Both the position numbers and the translations under genes were made by a program. Below, piece after piece: positions 30,224 to 37,090 of a DNA stretch of 37,090 bases. Under the pieces are notes generated by a model. That model was not told where the DNA came from. It did no database searches and saw only the letters and a list, made by a program, of their open reading frames with translations. This DNA is from Oscillospiraceae bacterium (GTDB taxonomy: Bacteria; Bacillota; Clostridia; Oscillospirales; CAG-272). The stretch covers positions 1-37,090 of the forward strand of contig SVTG01000018.1 in assembly GCA_015063895.1 (NCBI GenBank), read 5' to 3'. The stretch's first letter is position 1, and every line of letters starts with the position of its first letter.

Positions 30224-32161
30224 ATGTTTAAGGTTGTATTTCCCGAAAAAGTTATGGAATTTGAAGCACCGCTTTCGGTGTTTGATGCTGCCCGTGCAGC
30301 CGAGCTCGTCAGCCGCGCGCACGTAGCTGCTGAGGTAAACGGCACCGTTGTCGGTATGACGCAGGTGCTTGATGCTGACGCTGAGGTCAAGCTACTGACC
30401 TGCGAGTCCGCCGCTGGCAAGCACGTGTTTAACCACAGCGCTGCCCACGTGCTGGCACAGGCCGTAAAACGCCTGTATCCTGCTACCAAGCTGACGATTG
30501 GCCCCGCCATTGAAAGCGGCTTTTACTATGATTTTGATAGCGAAATTCCGTTCACCGCAGAGGTTCTGGCAGCACTTGAGGGTGAAATGAAGAAGATCGT
30601 CAAGGAAAATTTGCTCATTGAGCGCTTTGAATTGCCCCGCGATGAGGCATTGGCACTGATGAGTGAAAAGGAGGAGCCCTACAAGGTACAGCTGATCAAC
30701 GAGCTGCCCGAGGATGCCGTGATCAGCTTTTACCGTCAAGGTGAGTTTGTTGATCTTTGCGCAGGCCCGCACATTTTCTCAACGGGTGCCGTAAAGGCCG
30801 TAAAGCTCACGCAATGCACGGGCGCATATTGGAAGGGTGACCAGAATAATAAGATGCTTCAGCGCGTATACGGCGTGGCGTTCCCCACTAAGGATGAGCT
30901 GAAGGCGCATCTTGAGGCATTGGAGGAGGCCAAAAAGCGCGACCACAACAAGATCGGCCGTGAGCTTGAGTATTTTACCACAGTTGATTCTATCGGCCAG
31001 GGCCTGCCGATCTTGCTCCCGAAGGGTGCACGCACGATTCAGATCCTGCAGCGCTGGATCGAGGACGAGGAGCAAAAGCGCGGTTACCTGCTGACCAAGA
31101 CGCCTCTGATGGCCAAACGCGACCTTTATCGCATTTCCGGTCACTGGGATCATTACCGTGACGGTATGTTTATTCTTGGTGATGCCGACGATGAAACAAA
31201 GGAATGCTTTGCATTGCGCCCCATGACCTGTCCCTTCCAGTATCAGGTTTTCTTAAATAAAAAGCGTTCTTACCGCGAGCTGCCGATGCGCCTTGGTGAG
31301 ACCTCTACGCTGTTCCGCAATGAGGAAAGCGGCGAGATGCACGGTCTGATCCGCGTACGTCAGTTTACGATCTCCGAGGGGCATCTTGTGCTCCGTCCCG
31401 AGCAGCTGGAGGAGGAGTTCCACGGCTGCCTTGAGCTTGCTAAGTACGTGCTTGATACCGTTGGTATGCTGGAAAACTGCTCCTTCCGCTTCTCGCAGTG
31501 GGATCCTGCCCGTGCGGGTATTAAATACGAGGGCACCGCTGAGCAGTGGGAGCACGCTCAGTCGGTCATGAAGGATATTCTTGATAAGCTTGGCGTGAAG
31601 TATGAGGTCGGTATTGACGAGGCTGCCTTCTACGGTCCTAAGCTGGATATTCAGTATAAGAACGTATTCGGCAAGGAGGATACCATCGTTACCATTCAGA
31701 TCGATATGCTGCTCGCTGAGAAGTTTGGCATGGAATACGTAGATAGCGACGGCCAGATGAAAACGCCCTATATCATTCACCGCACCTCGCTTGGCTGCTA
31801 CGAGCGCACGCTCGCTTATCTGATCGAGCGCTATGCGGGGGCTCTGCCTACCTGGATGTCGCCCGAGCAGGTGCGTATCCTGCCGATCGGAGACGAGCAT
31901 ATTGATTATGCGTATGAGGTAAAGAAGCAGCTGGCTGCCAAGGGGCTCCGCGTGGAGGTTGACGATCGCAATGAAACGATCGGCAAGAAGATCCGTAATA
32001 CCCAGCTTGAGAAGGTGCCTTATATGCTGGTTATTGGCGATAACGAAATGAATGCAGATACGGTTGCTGTGCGCTCCCGCCGTGACGGTGACAAGGGTGC
32101 GCAGAGTGTGGACGCCTTCCTTGCGGATATTTTAGTTGAGATCGCTGAAAAGAGAAGATAA
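30224..32161 (+). CDS. thrS: threonyl-tRNA synthetase
   Basis: This 645-residue class II synthetase has an N-terminal TGS domain (about 1-60), an editing-domain region with 'HSAAHVLAQAVKRLYP' and 'CAGPHIFSTGAVKAVKL' (about 65-220), and a catalytic core (about 240-535) with 'RPMTCPFQYQVF' (zinc Cys), motif 2 'LFRNEESGEMHGLIRVRQFTISEGHLV', and 'IHRTSLGCYERTLAYLIE' (motif 3). A C-terminal anticodon-binding domain holds 'VRILPIGDEHIDYAYEVKKQLAAKGLRVEVDDRNETIGKKIR'. AAAGGAG precedes the ATG. It is regulated by the T-box leader just upstream and followed by a strong terminator. Confidence 0.97.
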   Translation: MFKVVFPEKVMEFEAPLSVFDAARAAELVSRAHVAAEVNGTVVGMTQVLDADAEVKLLTCESAAGKHVFNHSAAHVLAQAVKRLYPATKLTIGPAIESGFYYDFDSEIPFTAEVLAALEGEMKKIVKENLLIERFELPRDEALALMSEKEEPYKVQLINELPEDAVISFYRQGEFVDLCAGPHIFSTGAVKAVKLTQCTGAYWKGDQNNKMLQRVYGVAFPTKDELKAHLEALEEAKKRDHNKIGRELEYFTTVDSIGQGLPILLPKGARTIQILQRWIEDEEQKRGYLLTKTPLMAKRDLYRISGHWDHYRDGMFILGDADDETKECFALRPMTCPFQYQVFLNKKRSYRELPMRLGETSTLFRNEESGEMHGLIRVRQFTISEGHLVLRPEQLEEEFHGCLELAKYVLDTVGMLENCSFRFSQWDPARAGIKYEGTAEQWEHAQSVMKDILDKLGVKYEVGIDEAAFYGPKLDIQYKNVFGKEDTIVTIQIDMLLAEKFGMEYVDSDGQMKTPYIIHRTSLGCYERTLAYLIERYAGALPTWMSPEQVRILPIGDEHIDYAYEVKKQLAAKGLRVEVDDRNETIGKKIRNTQLEKVPYMLVIGDNEMNADTVAVRSRRDGDKGAQSVDAFLADILVEIAEKRR

Positions 32162-32170
32162 GAAATATTT

Positions 32171-32202
32171 AAAAAAGCGGCTTGCAAAGCAAGCCGCTTT
32201 TT
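32171..32202 (+). terminator. rho-independent terminator of thrS
   Basis: Stem AAAGCGGCTTGC/GCAAGCCGCTTT (32174-32185 with 32189-32200), AAA loop, then TT. The AT-rich sequence up to the next terminator at 32291 holds nothing else recognisable. Confidence 0.9.
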
Positions 32203-32290
32203 CAATAAGACTGTGCGTTTTTGGAAAAACAAAATTTGATAAAATTCAAAATTGGAATTTTTATATTTAAAATTGAAATATTTGAAAAAG

Positions 32291-32332
32291 ATAAAAAGAA
32301 AACCGCGCCACTTTTAACATGGCGCGGTTTTC
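32291..32332 (-). terminator. rho-independent terminator of gpmI
   Basis: A 13-bp perfect stem (32298-32310 with 32320-32332) is followed on the minus strand by TTTTTAT. Confidence 0.9.
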
Positions 32333-32343
32333 TGTATTCCGGT

Positions 32344-34002
32344 TTATTTTACCGAAATGATGGAGGTATCCCACATATCGGGTGCTTCATAGCCCAGCAG
32401 GTTGACCATCGTGGCAGCCACGTTGGAAAGTCCGAACTGCCCCTCGTCAGCCTTTACGGTGTAGGCTTCCTTGGCGGGGGTGTTGTCGTAAATGATGCAG
32501 GGTACGCGATTGAGGGTGTGGCTGGTCTTGGCCTTGTAGGAGCCGTCCTTGCCAACCTTGGGTTGTCCCTTTTTGTCGGTTTCGTACATTTCATCGGCGT
32601 TACCGTGGTCAGCGGTCAGCAGTGCTACGCCGCCAAGGCGGTCGATCACGGGCAACAGACGCCCCAGCTGAAGGTCAAGTGCCTCCATGGAGCAACGGGT
32701 AGCGGCAAGACTGCCGGTGTGACCTACCATATCGCCGTTGGGGAAGTTGACGCGCAAATATTGGTATTTGCCGCTTTCAAGGCATTCGATCAGCTTGTCT
32801 GTGATCTCGGCGCACTTCATCCAGGGGCGCTGCTCAAAGGGCACCACGTCGGAGGGAACCTCAATGTAGGTTTCAAGCTCCTCACTGAATTTGCCGGATT
32901 TGTTACCGTTCCAGAAGTAGGTAACATGACCGTATTTCTGCGTTTCGGAAATCGCCAGCTGTGCGACACCCGCATCGGCCAGGTACTCGCTCATCGTATT
33001 GGTGATCTCGGGGGGAGATACCAGATATTTTTTCGGAATGTGGAGGTCGCCGTCATATTCCAGCATGCCGGCGTAAACCACGCGCGGTACGCGCACGCGG
33101 TCAAATTTGTCAAATTCGTTGCCGCCGTCGAAGGCCTTCGAAATTTCAATCGAGCGGTCACCGCGGAAGTTGTAGAAAATAACGCTATCGCCGTCGTTTA
33201 CGGTGCCAAGCGGCTTGCCGTCCTTGGCAATTACGAAGGGGGGCAGATCCTGGTCAATGACCTTGGATTCCTCACGGTAGGTCTTGACAGCCTCAGCAGC
33301 ACAGGAGAACTGACGCCCCTCGCCGAGGACATGGGTCTTCCAGCCAAGCTCTACCATTGCCCAGTTTGCCTCGTAACGGTCCATGGTGATCGTCATACGG
33401 CCACCGCCGCTGGCGATCGCTGCGTCAAAGCTTGCATCGTTGAGGTCGGCCAGAAAGGCTTCAAACGGATCGATATATTCAAGTGCGGAGGTCTCACCGA
33501 CGTCACGGCCGTCAATGAGGGTGTGAATGCGTACGGTCTTGATGCCCTCTGCCTTGGCTTGGCGCACCATAGCCTTGAGGTGGTCAATGTGTGAGTGTAC
33601 GTTGCCGTCGGAGAAAAGGCCGAGGAAGTGCAGCACACCACCGGAGGCTTTTACGTTTCCGATCAGCTCCTGCCAAGTGGCGGAAGCGAACATTTTGCCG
33701 CTCTCGATCGAGTTGGAAACCAGCTTGGCACCCTGTGCAAATACCTGACCGGCACCGAGGGCGTTGTGGCCAACCTCAGAGTTGCCCATATCGTCATCGG
33801 AGGGGAGGCCTACGGCGGTGCCGTGTGCCTTGAGGCTGACGGTCGGATATTTGCTCATCAGCATATCAAGAACGGGAGTGTAGGCGGTTTTTACCGCATT
33901 GCCCGGTGTATCGGGGGCAAGGCCAACGCCGTCCATTACAATGGTGACAACAGGGCCACTTACGCCTTGAAAGCCCTGCAGCTTATTTAACTTTTTGCTC
34001 AT
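32344..34002 (-). CDS. gpmI: 2,3-bisphosphoglycerate-independent phosphoglycerate mutase
   Basis: This 552-residue glycolytic enzyme interconverts 3- and 2-phosphoglycerate through a phosphoserine intermediate and two Mn ions. Metal and catalytic motifs are 'VTIVMDGVGLAPDT', 'DDDMGNSEVGHNALGAGQVF' (nucleophilic Ser), 'RIHTLIDGRDVGETSALEYI', 'MDRYEANWAMV', 'NFPNGDMVGHTGS', 'LLTADHGNADEM' and 'KTSHTLNRVPCI'. It is some 40 residues longer than E. coli GpmI, through several small insertions; such a longer subfamily occurs in anaerobes. The ATG at 34000-34002 has GGAGAT upstream. It lies 64 bases downstream of ackA on the same strand, so the two may be co-transcribed. Confidence 0.96.
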   Translation of the reverse strand: MSKKLNKLQGFQGVSGPVVTIVMDGVGLAPDTPGNAVKTAYTPVLDMLMSKYPTVSLKAHGTAVGLPSDDDMGNSEVGHNALGAGQVFAQGAKLVSNSIESGKMFASATWQELIGNVKASGGVLHFLGLFSDGNVHSHIDHLKAMVRQAKAEGIKTVRIHTLIDGRDVGETSALEYIDPFEAFLADLNDASFDAAIASGGGRMTITMDRYEANWAMVELGWKTHVLGEGRQFSCAAEAVKTYREESKVIDQDLPPFVIAKDGKPLGTVNDGDSVIFYNFRGDRSIEISKAFDGGNEFDKFDRVRVPRVVYAGMLEYDGDLHIPKKYLVSPPEITNTMSEYLADAGVAQLAISETQKYGHVTYFWNGNKSGKFSEELETYIEVPSDVVPFEQRPWMKCAEITDKLIECLESGKYQYLRVNFPNGDMVGHTGSLAATRCSMEALDLQLGRLLPVIDRLGGVALLTADHGNADEMYETDKKGQPKVGKDGSYKAKTSHTLNRVPCIIYDNTPAKEAYTVKADEGQFGLSNVAATMVNLLGYEAPDMWDTSIISVK

Positions 34003-34066
34003 ATTATCTCCTTTTGCAGGCTTGCCAAACGGCGCCACCTGTGCTATACTAAATAAGGTAAGTGAA

Positions 34067-35296
34067 TTATTTTGCAGCCTTCACCAAAGCCTCGGTATCG
34101 CGTGCAATCAGCAATTCCTCGTTGGTGGGAATGAGATATACCGCTACGCGAGAGGCGTCGGTAGAAAGCTTGACAATGTTGGGCTGACGCAGCATCTTGG
34201 CATTGAGCTCCTTGTTAAGCTCGATGCCGAAGTAGCTCATATCCTCGCAAACGATCTTGCGCAAACGGGGATTGTTTTCGCCGATACCTGCGGTAAATAC
34301 AATGGCGTCAAGGCCGTTCATTTCAGCGGCATAAGCGCCGATGAGCTTTTTGAGCTGAAGCTTGAGAATATTGATGGCAAGATCTGCCTGCTCGTAATGG
34401 GGGTTGGAGGGACCGTCAGCTACGGCCTTTTCAAGGTCGCGCGAGTCGGAGGAAAAACCGCCGGTCACGCCAAGGAAGCCCGATTTTTTGTTCATCAGGT
34501 CGCTGACCTCGGCAGGGGTCAGGTTCAGCTTTTCCATCATGAAGGGAACGATCGCAGGGTCAATATCGCCGCAACGGGTACCCATTTCTACGCCTGCAAG
34601 AGGGGTAAAGCCCATCGAGGTATCTACGACCTTGCCGTCCTTGATAGCCGAGATCGAGGAGCCGTTGCCAATGTGGCAGGTGACGATCTTGGTGCCCTCG
34701 GTACGGCCGAGGATCTTCAGCATCTCGCCTGCAACAAAGCGGTGGGAGGTGCCGTGTGCACCGTAGCGGCGTACGCCGTAGTCACGGTAAAGCTCGTAGG
34801 GCAGGGCATAGGTAAAGGCTTCGGGCTTCATGGTCTGATGGAAGGCGGTATCAAATACCAGCACCTGGGGCTTGTCGGGCATAACGGTAAGGCACCCTTC
34901 AATACCCTGAATGTGTGCGGGGGTGTGCAGGGGGGCAAAGTCATAGCACTGACGCAGCTTTGCCAGCACGTCGTCACTAAGCAGTACGGACTCAGAGAAG
35001 AAGGCACCGCCGTGCACGACACGGTGACCGACAGCCTCGATCTCGTCCATTGAGGAAATGCAGCCATAGGTGGCGTCAAGCAGCTTTTCTACGACGATGC
35101 TCATGGCCTGGGCATGATTTTTCATGGGGTGCTTTTCTTCAACCCTCAGGCCCTTGATCAGCTGCTTGTGATCAATGCCTGCACCGTCAGTACCGATGCG
35201 CTCGCAGATACCCTTTGCAAAGACCGTGTCGGTATTGGTGTCAAAAAGCTGATATTTCAGCGAACTCGAGCCCGCATTTACAACCAGTACGTTCAT
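34067..35296 (-). CDS. ackA: acetate kinase
   Basis: This 409-residue ASKHA-fold kinase makes ATP from acetyl phosphate, the energy-yielding step of acetate fermentation. It starts 'MNVLVVNAGSSSLKYQLFD' and has 'AVGHRVVHGG', 'VFDTAFHQTMKPEAFTYALPYEL', 'VTCHIGNGSSISAI', 'DTSMGFTPLAGVEMGTRCGDIDP' and 'DAIVFTAGIGENN'. The ATG at 35294-35296 has GGAGG upstream; a longer frame has no site. The usual partner pta is not in the window. It is divergent from tmcAL, a common clostridial neighbour, with its own TTGAAA-N17-TATACT promoter. Confidence 0.97.
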   Translation of the reverse strand: MNVLVVNAGSSSLKYQLFDTNTDTVFAKGICERIGTDGAGIDHKQLIKGLRVEEKHPMKNHAQAMSIVVEKLLDATYGCISSMDEIEAVGHRVVHGGAFFSESVLLSDDVLAKLRQCYDFAPLHTPAHIQGIEGCLTVMPDKPQVLVFDTAFHQTMKPEAFTYALPYELYRDYGVRRYGAHGTSHRFVAGEMLKILGRTEGTKIVTCHIGNGSSISAIKDGKVVDTSMGFTPLAGVEMGTRCGDIDPAIVPFMMEKLNLTPAEVSDLMNKKSGFLGVTGGFSSDSRDLEKAVADGPSNPHYEQADLAINILKLQLKKLIGAYAAEMNGLDAIVFTAGIGENNPRLRKIVCEDMSYFGIELNKELNAKMLRQPNIVKLSTDASRVAVYLIPTNEELLIARDTEALVKAAK

Positions 35297-35341
35297 AAGT
35301 ATAACCTCCGTAAATGTCAAAATATAAATATAACACTTTAT

Positions 35342-35370
35342 AGTATAACACATATAAGGATCATTTTCAA
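35342..35370 (-). promoter_or_regulatory. promoter of ackA
   Basis: Minus strand: TTGAAA (35365-35370), 17-base spacer, TATACT (35342-35347). Confidence 0.72.
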
Positions 35371-35409
35371 GATTTCTGATAAAAAAAGAAAATTTTTAAG
35401 GGAGCAAAT

Positions 35410-36567
35410 ATGAAACACGTTGGCATTATTTGTGAATTTAATCCCTTTCACGGGGGGCATCAGCATTTATTGCGTGCTGTGCGCGGTGCTGACACCGTTG
35501 TTTGTCTGATGAGCGGCAATTTCACACAACGCGGTGAGGCAGCTCTGCTGCCACCCACTGCACGTGCTGCCATGGCAGTTGAGGCCGCGGCAGATCTGGT
35601 GCTGGAGCTGCCGTTTCCCTTTGCGTCAGCATCGGCGCGTTACTTTGCAACGGCAGGCGTGCGTGCGTTGGGGGCGCTTGGTATTGATACGCTGGCCTTT
35701 GGCAGTGAGAGCGCAGACCTCGCGGCCTTGCAGAAATTAGCCGATGCTGCTCCCGACGGTGCTTATCGCGATAAGATGGCAAACGGGGCACAAAATATGG
35801 GAGATGCCGCGGCATATTTTGCGGCGCTTGGCGCAGAGATCTCCTCTAACGATATTCTCGGTGTAGAGTATTTGCGCGCCATAAAAAAGGAGGCACCGCA
35901 TTTAGCATCCTTTGTGCTTCACCGTGAGGGGGCACAATACCGCGAAACGGTATTGGAAAACGGGGGATATCCCAGTGCTACCGCTTTGCGCTTGGCGCTC
36001 GCACAGGGAATAGATATTACACCGCAGCTGCCGCGCGTAGTGCAGGAGGTGTTTTCTGCGGCAAGGGCTATGTACGGAGTTGCGAAAACCGCGGCGCTCG
36101 GCGCGCCTATGCTGGCGCTTTTACGCGCATACGGGGTAAAAAAAGAGCTCTTTGAGGGGATAGCCGAATGCAGCGGCGGACTTTGGCAGCGCTTGGTAAA
36201 GGCGGCACAGGTGGCAAGTGATTACGAATCTCTTTGTCAGGCTGCGGCTACTAAGCGCTACACGGATGGGCGTATTCGCCGTGCTTTGCTGTATATGCTA
36301 TCGGGTGTGAGGCAGAGTGATCTTGACGCCCACCCCGTTTACTTGCGGCTGCTGGCGGCAAACGCGCGCGGACGTGAGTTTTTAAATGAAACGGCACGCC
36401 GTCGCATCATTCCCGTTGTCACTAAGCAAGCCGATATTGCGGGTCTTGGTGGCAGCGCTGCACGGCAGCGTGAGCTGGCACAGGTCAGTGACGGTCTGTA
36501 TGCGCTGTGCTGTGAGGGGAATCTTTCGCCGCACGCGCTGCAAACCGCAAAGCCCTATTTGATTTAA
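35410..36567 (+). CDS. tmcAL: tRNA(Met) cytidine acetate ligase TmcAL (YlbM family)
   Basis: This 385-residue protein makes N4-acetylcytidine at the wobble position of elongator tRNA-Met, using acetate and ATP (family knowledge from B. subtilis TmcAL). The nucleotidyltransferase-like N-terminus carries 'GIICEFNPFHGGHQHLL' (HxGH), followed by 'VCLMSGNFTQRGEAALL' and 'DLVLELPFPFASASARYFATAGV'. Later come 'SNDILGVEYLRAI' and 'RREGAQYRETV'-type blocks and the helical C-terminal tRNA-binding part. A GGGAG site lies upstream of the ATG. Divergence from ackA places an acetate-using tRNA modifier beside the main acetate-producing enzyme. Confidence 0.93.
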   Translation: MKHVGIICEFNPFHGGHQHLLRAVRGADTVVCLMSGNFTQRGEAALLPPTARAAMAVEAAADLVLELPFPFASASARYFATAGVRALGALGIDTLAFGSESADLAALQKLADAAPDGAYRDKMANGAQNMGDAAAYFAALGAEISSNDILGVEYLRAIKKEAPHLASFVLHREGAQYRETVLENGGYPSATALRLALAQGIDITPQLPRVVQEVFSAARAMYGVAKTAALGAPMLALLRAYGVKKELFEGIAECSGGLWQRLVKAAQVASDYESLCQAAATKRYTDGRIRRALLYMLSGVRQSDLDAHPVYLRLLAANARGREFLNETARRRIIPVVTKQADIAGLGGSAARQRELAQVSDGLYALCCEGNLSPHALQTAKPYLI

Positions 36568-36588
36568 TTGCCATATTTTGTAAATCAC

Positions 36589-36617
36589 TTGACTTTTATC
36601 ACGCTCCGTGGTATACT
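36589..36617 (+). promoter_or_regulatory. sigma-A promoter of the 100-aa gene
   Basis: TTGACT (36589-36594), 17-base spacer, TATACT (36612-36617), 33 bases before the start. Confidence 0.83.
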
Positions 36618-36650
36618 AATACGTAGTAATTTTGGCTGGGAGGCTTTATA

Positions 36651-36953
36651 ATGGCAGATACGAGAAAAAAGGTTGAGGGTGAGTATTTGATGTATCAGGG
36701 TAAGCCCATGGTGCGTGAAAACGATACCATCATTTACGGCGACCTGAATAACGACCCCTGCGTGCTGTGCCTTGATATTATGAGCTATGAGGGTGAGGGC
36801 GATGCCCGTGTGCCCAACAAGGTGCTGATCCAGGTGGTAGATGCAAAGGACCCGAATAAAATCATTAAGCAGGGTGACAAGGCGAGCTTGCACGATGCCT
36901 TTACGTTGGGCATGACCTGGCTTGATCTTGAGCTGCGCAAAGCACAGGCATAA
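36651..36953 (+). CDS. small soluble protein of unknown function
   Basis: This 100-residue protein, MADTRKKVEGEYLMYQGKPM, continues with 'NDTIIYGDLNNDPCVLCLDIMSYEGEGDARVPNKVLIQVV' and a C-terminal helix 'SLHDAFTLGMTWLDLELRKAQ'. It is predicted to be a compact alpha/beta domain with no signal or membrane segment. A near-consensus promoter and a GGGAGG site seven bases from the ATG indicate strong, independent expression. I believe similar short proteins are widespread in clostridia, but I cannot name the family. No T-run terminator follows; instead a 10-bp hairpin at 36971-36996 and a hairpin array begin. Confidence 0.82.
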   Translation: MADTRKKVEGEYLMYQGKPMVRENDTIIYGDLNNDPCVLCLDIMSYEGEGDARVPNKVLIQVVDAKDPNKIIKQGDKASLHDAFTLGMTWLDLELRKAQA

Positions 36954-36970
36954 TAAAAAAGCGCCGTACA

Positions 36971-36996
36971 GCGTACCTGCCATAGAGCAGGTACGC
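36971..36996. repeat. 10-bp perfect hairpin after the 100-aa gene
   Basis: GCGTACCTGC (36971-36980) and GCAGGTACGC (36987-36996) flank a CATAGA loop. It lacks a T-run, so it is either a weak terminator or the left boundary of the hairpin array. Confidence 0.7.
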
Positions 36997-37002
36997 AACG
37001 AA

Positions 37003-37090
37003 ATTTGCCCTTGCGGGCAAGTGAAATCGCTTCGCGATGAAATATTTGCTTCGCAAATGTGAAATGTTCGCTACGCGAACGTGGGCAAAT
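37003..37090. repeat. hairpin array with constant TGAAAT spacer (incomplete at window end)
   Basis: Four short hairpins lie in tandem: TTGCCC/GGGCAA (37005-37020), ATCGC/GCGAT (37026-37038), ATTTGC/GCAAAT (37044-37058) and GTTCGC/GCGAAC (37066-37080). Three have 3-base TTC or TAC loops. They are separated by GTGAAAT, ATGAAAT and GTGAAAT. Stem sequences differ while spacer and loop stay constant. ATTTGCCC (37003-37010) is complementary to GGGCAAAT (37083-37090), so an outer stem could enclose the inner hairpins. The array may continue beyond the window. Confidence 0.85.

Noticed and set aside
32221-33594. 457-residue plus-strand open frame opposite gpmI
   Set aside because: It crosses the gpmI terminator and antisenses conserved gpmI motifs; no start signals.
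33995-35053. 352-residue plus-strand open frame opposite ackA
   Set aside because: Antisense shadow of ackA.
37003-37090. CRISPR array at the right end
   Set aside because: The constant part is only about six bases and the variable parts are self-complementary; no cas genes.

Overview
The window looks like chromosome of an endospore-forming, fermentative member of the Clostridia (Firmicutes), probably an uncultured gut commensal. The evidence is a SpoVAC homologue and two CotF-type coat proteins, T-box leaders in front of tyrS and thrS, the clostridial cmk-plsC-ispH/rpsA block with IspH fused to S1 domains, an acetate kinase next to TmcAL, an L-fucose catabolic locus, and near-consensus sigma-A promoters (TTGACA-N17-TATAAT type). 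No phage, plasmid, insertion sequence or CRISPR array was seen. Taxonomy below class is not claimed.

Layout. Positions 1-190 hold the start of an unknown gene on the minus strand. Positions 191-725 are a gene-free tract packed with inverted repeats and three T-arm-like repeats, next to tRNA-Gln(UUG), whose 3' end lies inside a 29-bp perfect palindrome. Positions 886-2337 are sporulation related: a lone spoVAC with a sigma-G-like promoter, a small helical protein, and a two-gene cotF-like operon. Positions 2418-4222 hold an overlapping pair of unknown genes (a membrane protein and a soluble protein), then an SDR oxidoreductase and an ornithine-cyclodeaminase-family enzyme facing each other across a shared terminator. 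Positions 6346-8774 are a complete polar amino acid ABC transporter operon.

recG, a leucine-rich-repeat lipoprotein, a DegV protein and a DHHW protein follow. Then come prfB (in frame, no programmed frameshift), a small membrane protein and a secreted transglutaminase-like protein. Positions 17229-22200 form an L-fucose locus (isomerase, class II aldolase, RhaB-type kinase, divergent AraC regulator). It has a dyad-symmetric divergent promoter region and a second, internal promoter carrying an operator-like dyad.

Positions 22270-32200 hold housekeeping genes: tyrS with a T-box (UAC specifier); an RpiR regulator, a flavoprotein, cmk, plsC and ispH-S1 in a tightly coupled operon; an aberrant methylglyoxal synthase homologue; and thrS with a T-box. 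The right end has gpmI and ackA on the minus strand, tmcAL, a small conserved-looking unknown protein with a strong promoter, and a hairpin array with a constant spacer that runs off the window edge.

The least explained items are the structured repeat tracts at both ends (240-737 and 36971-37090), the methylglyoxal synthase homologue lacking most catalytic residues, and the overlapping unknown pair at 2418-4222. Most of the rest is well-known core metabolism. All family calls come from reading the translations; no database search was run.
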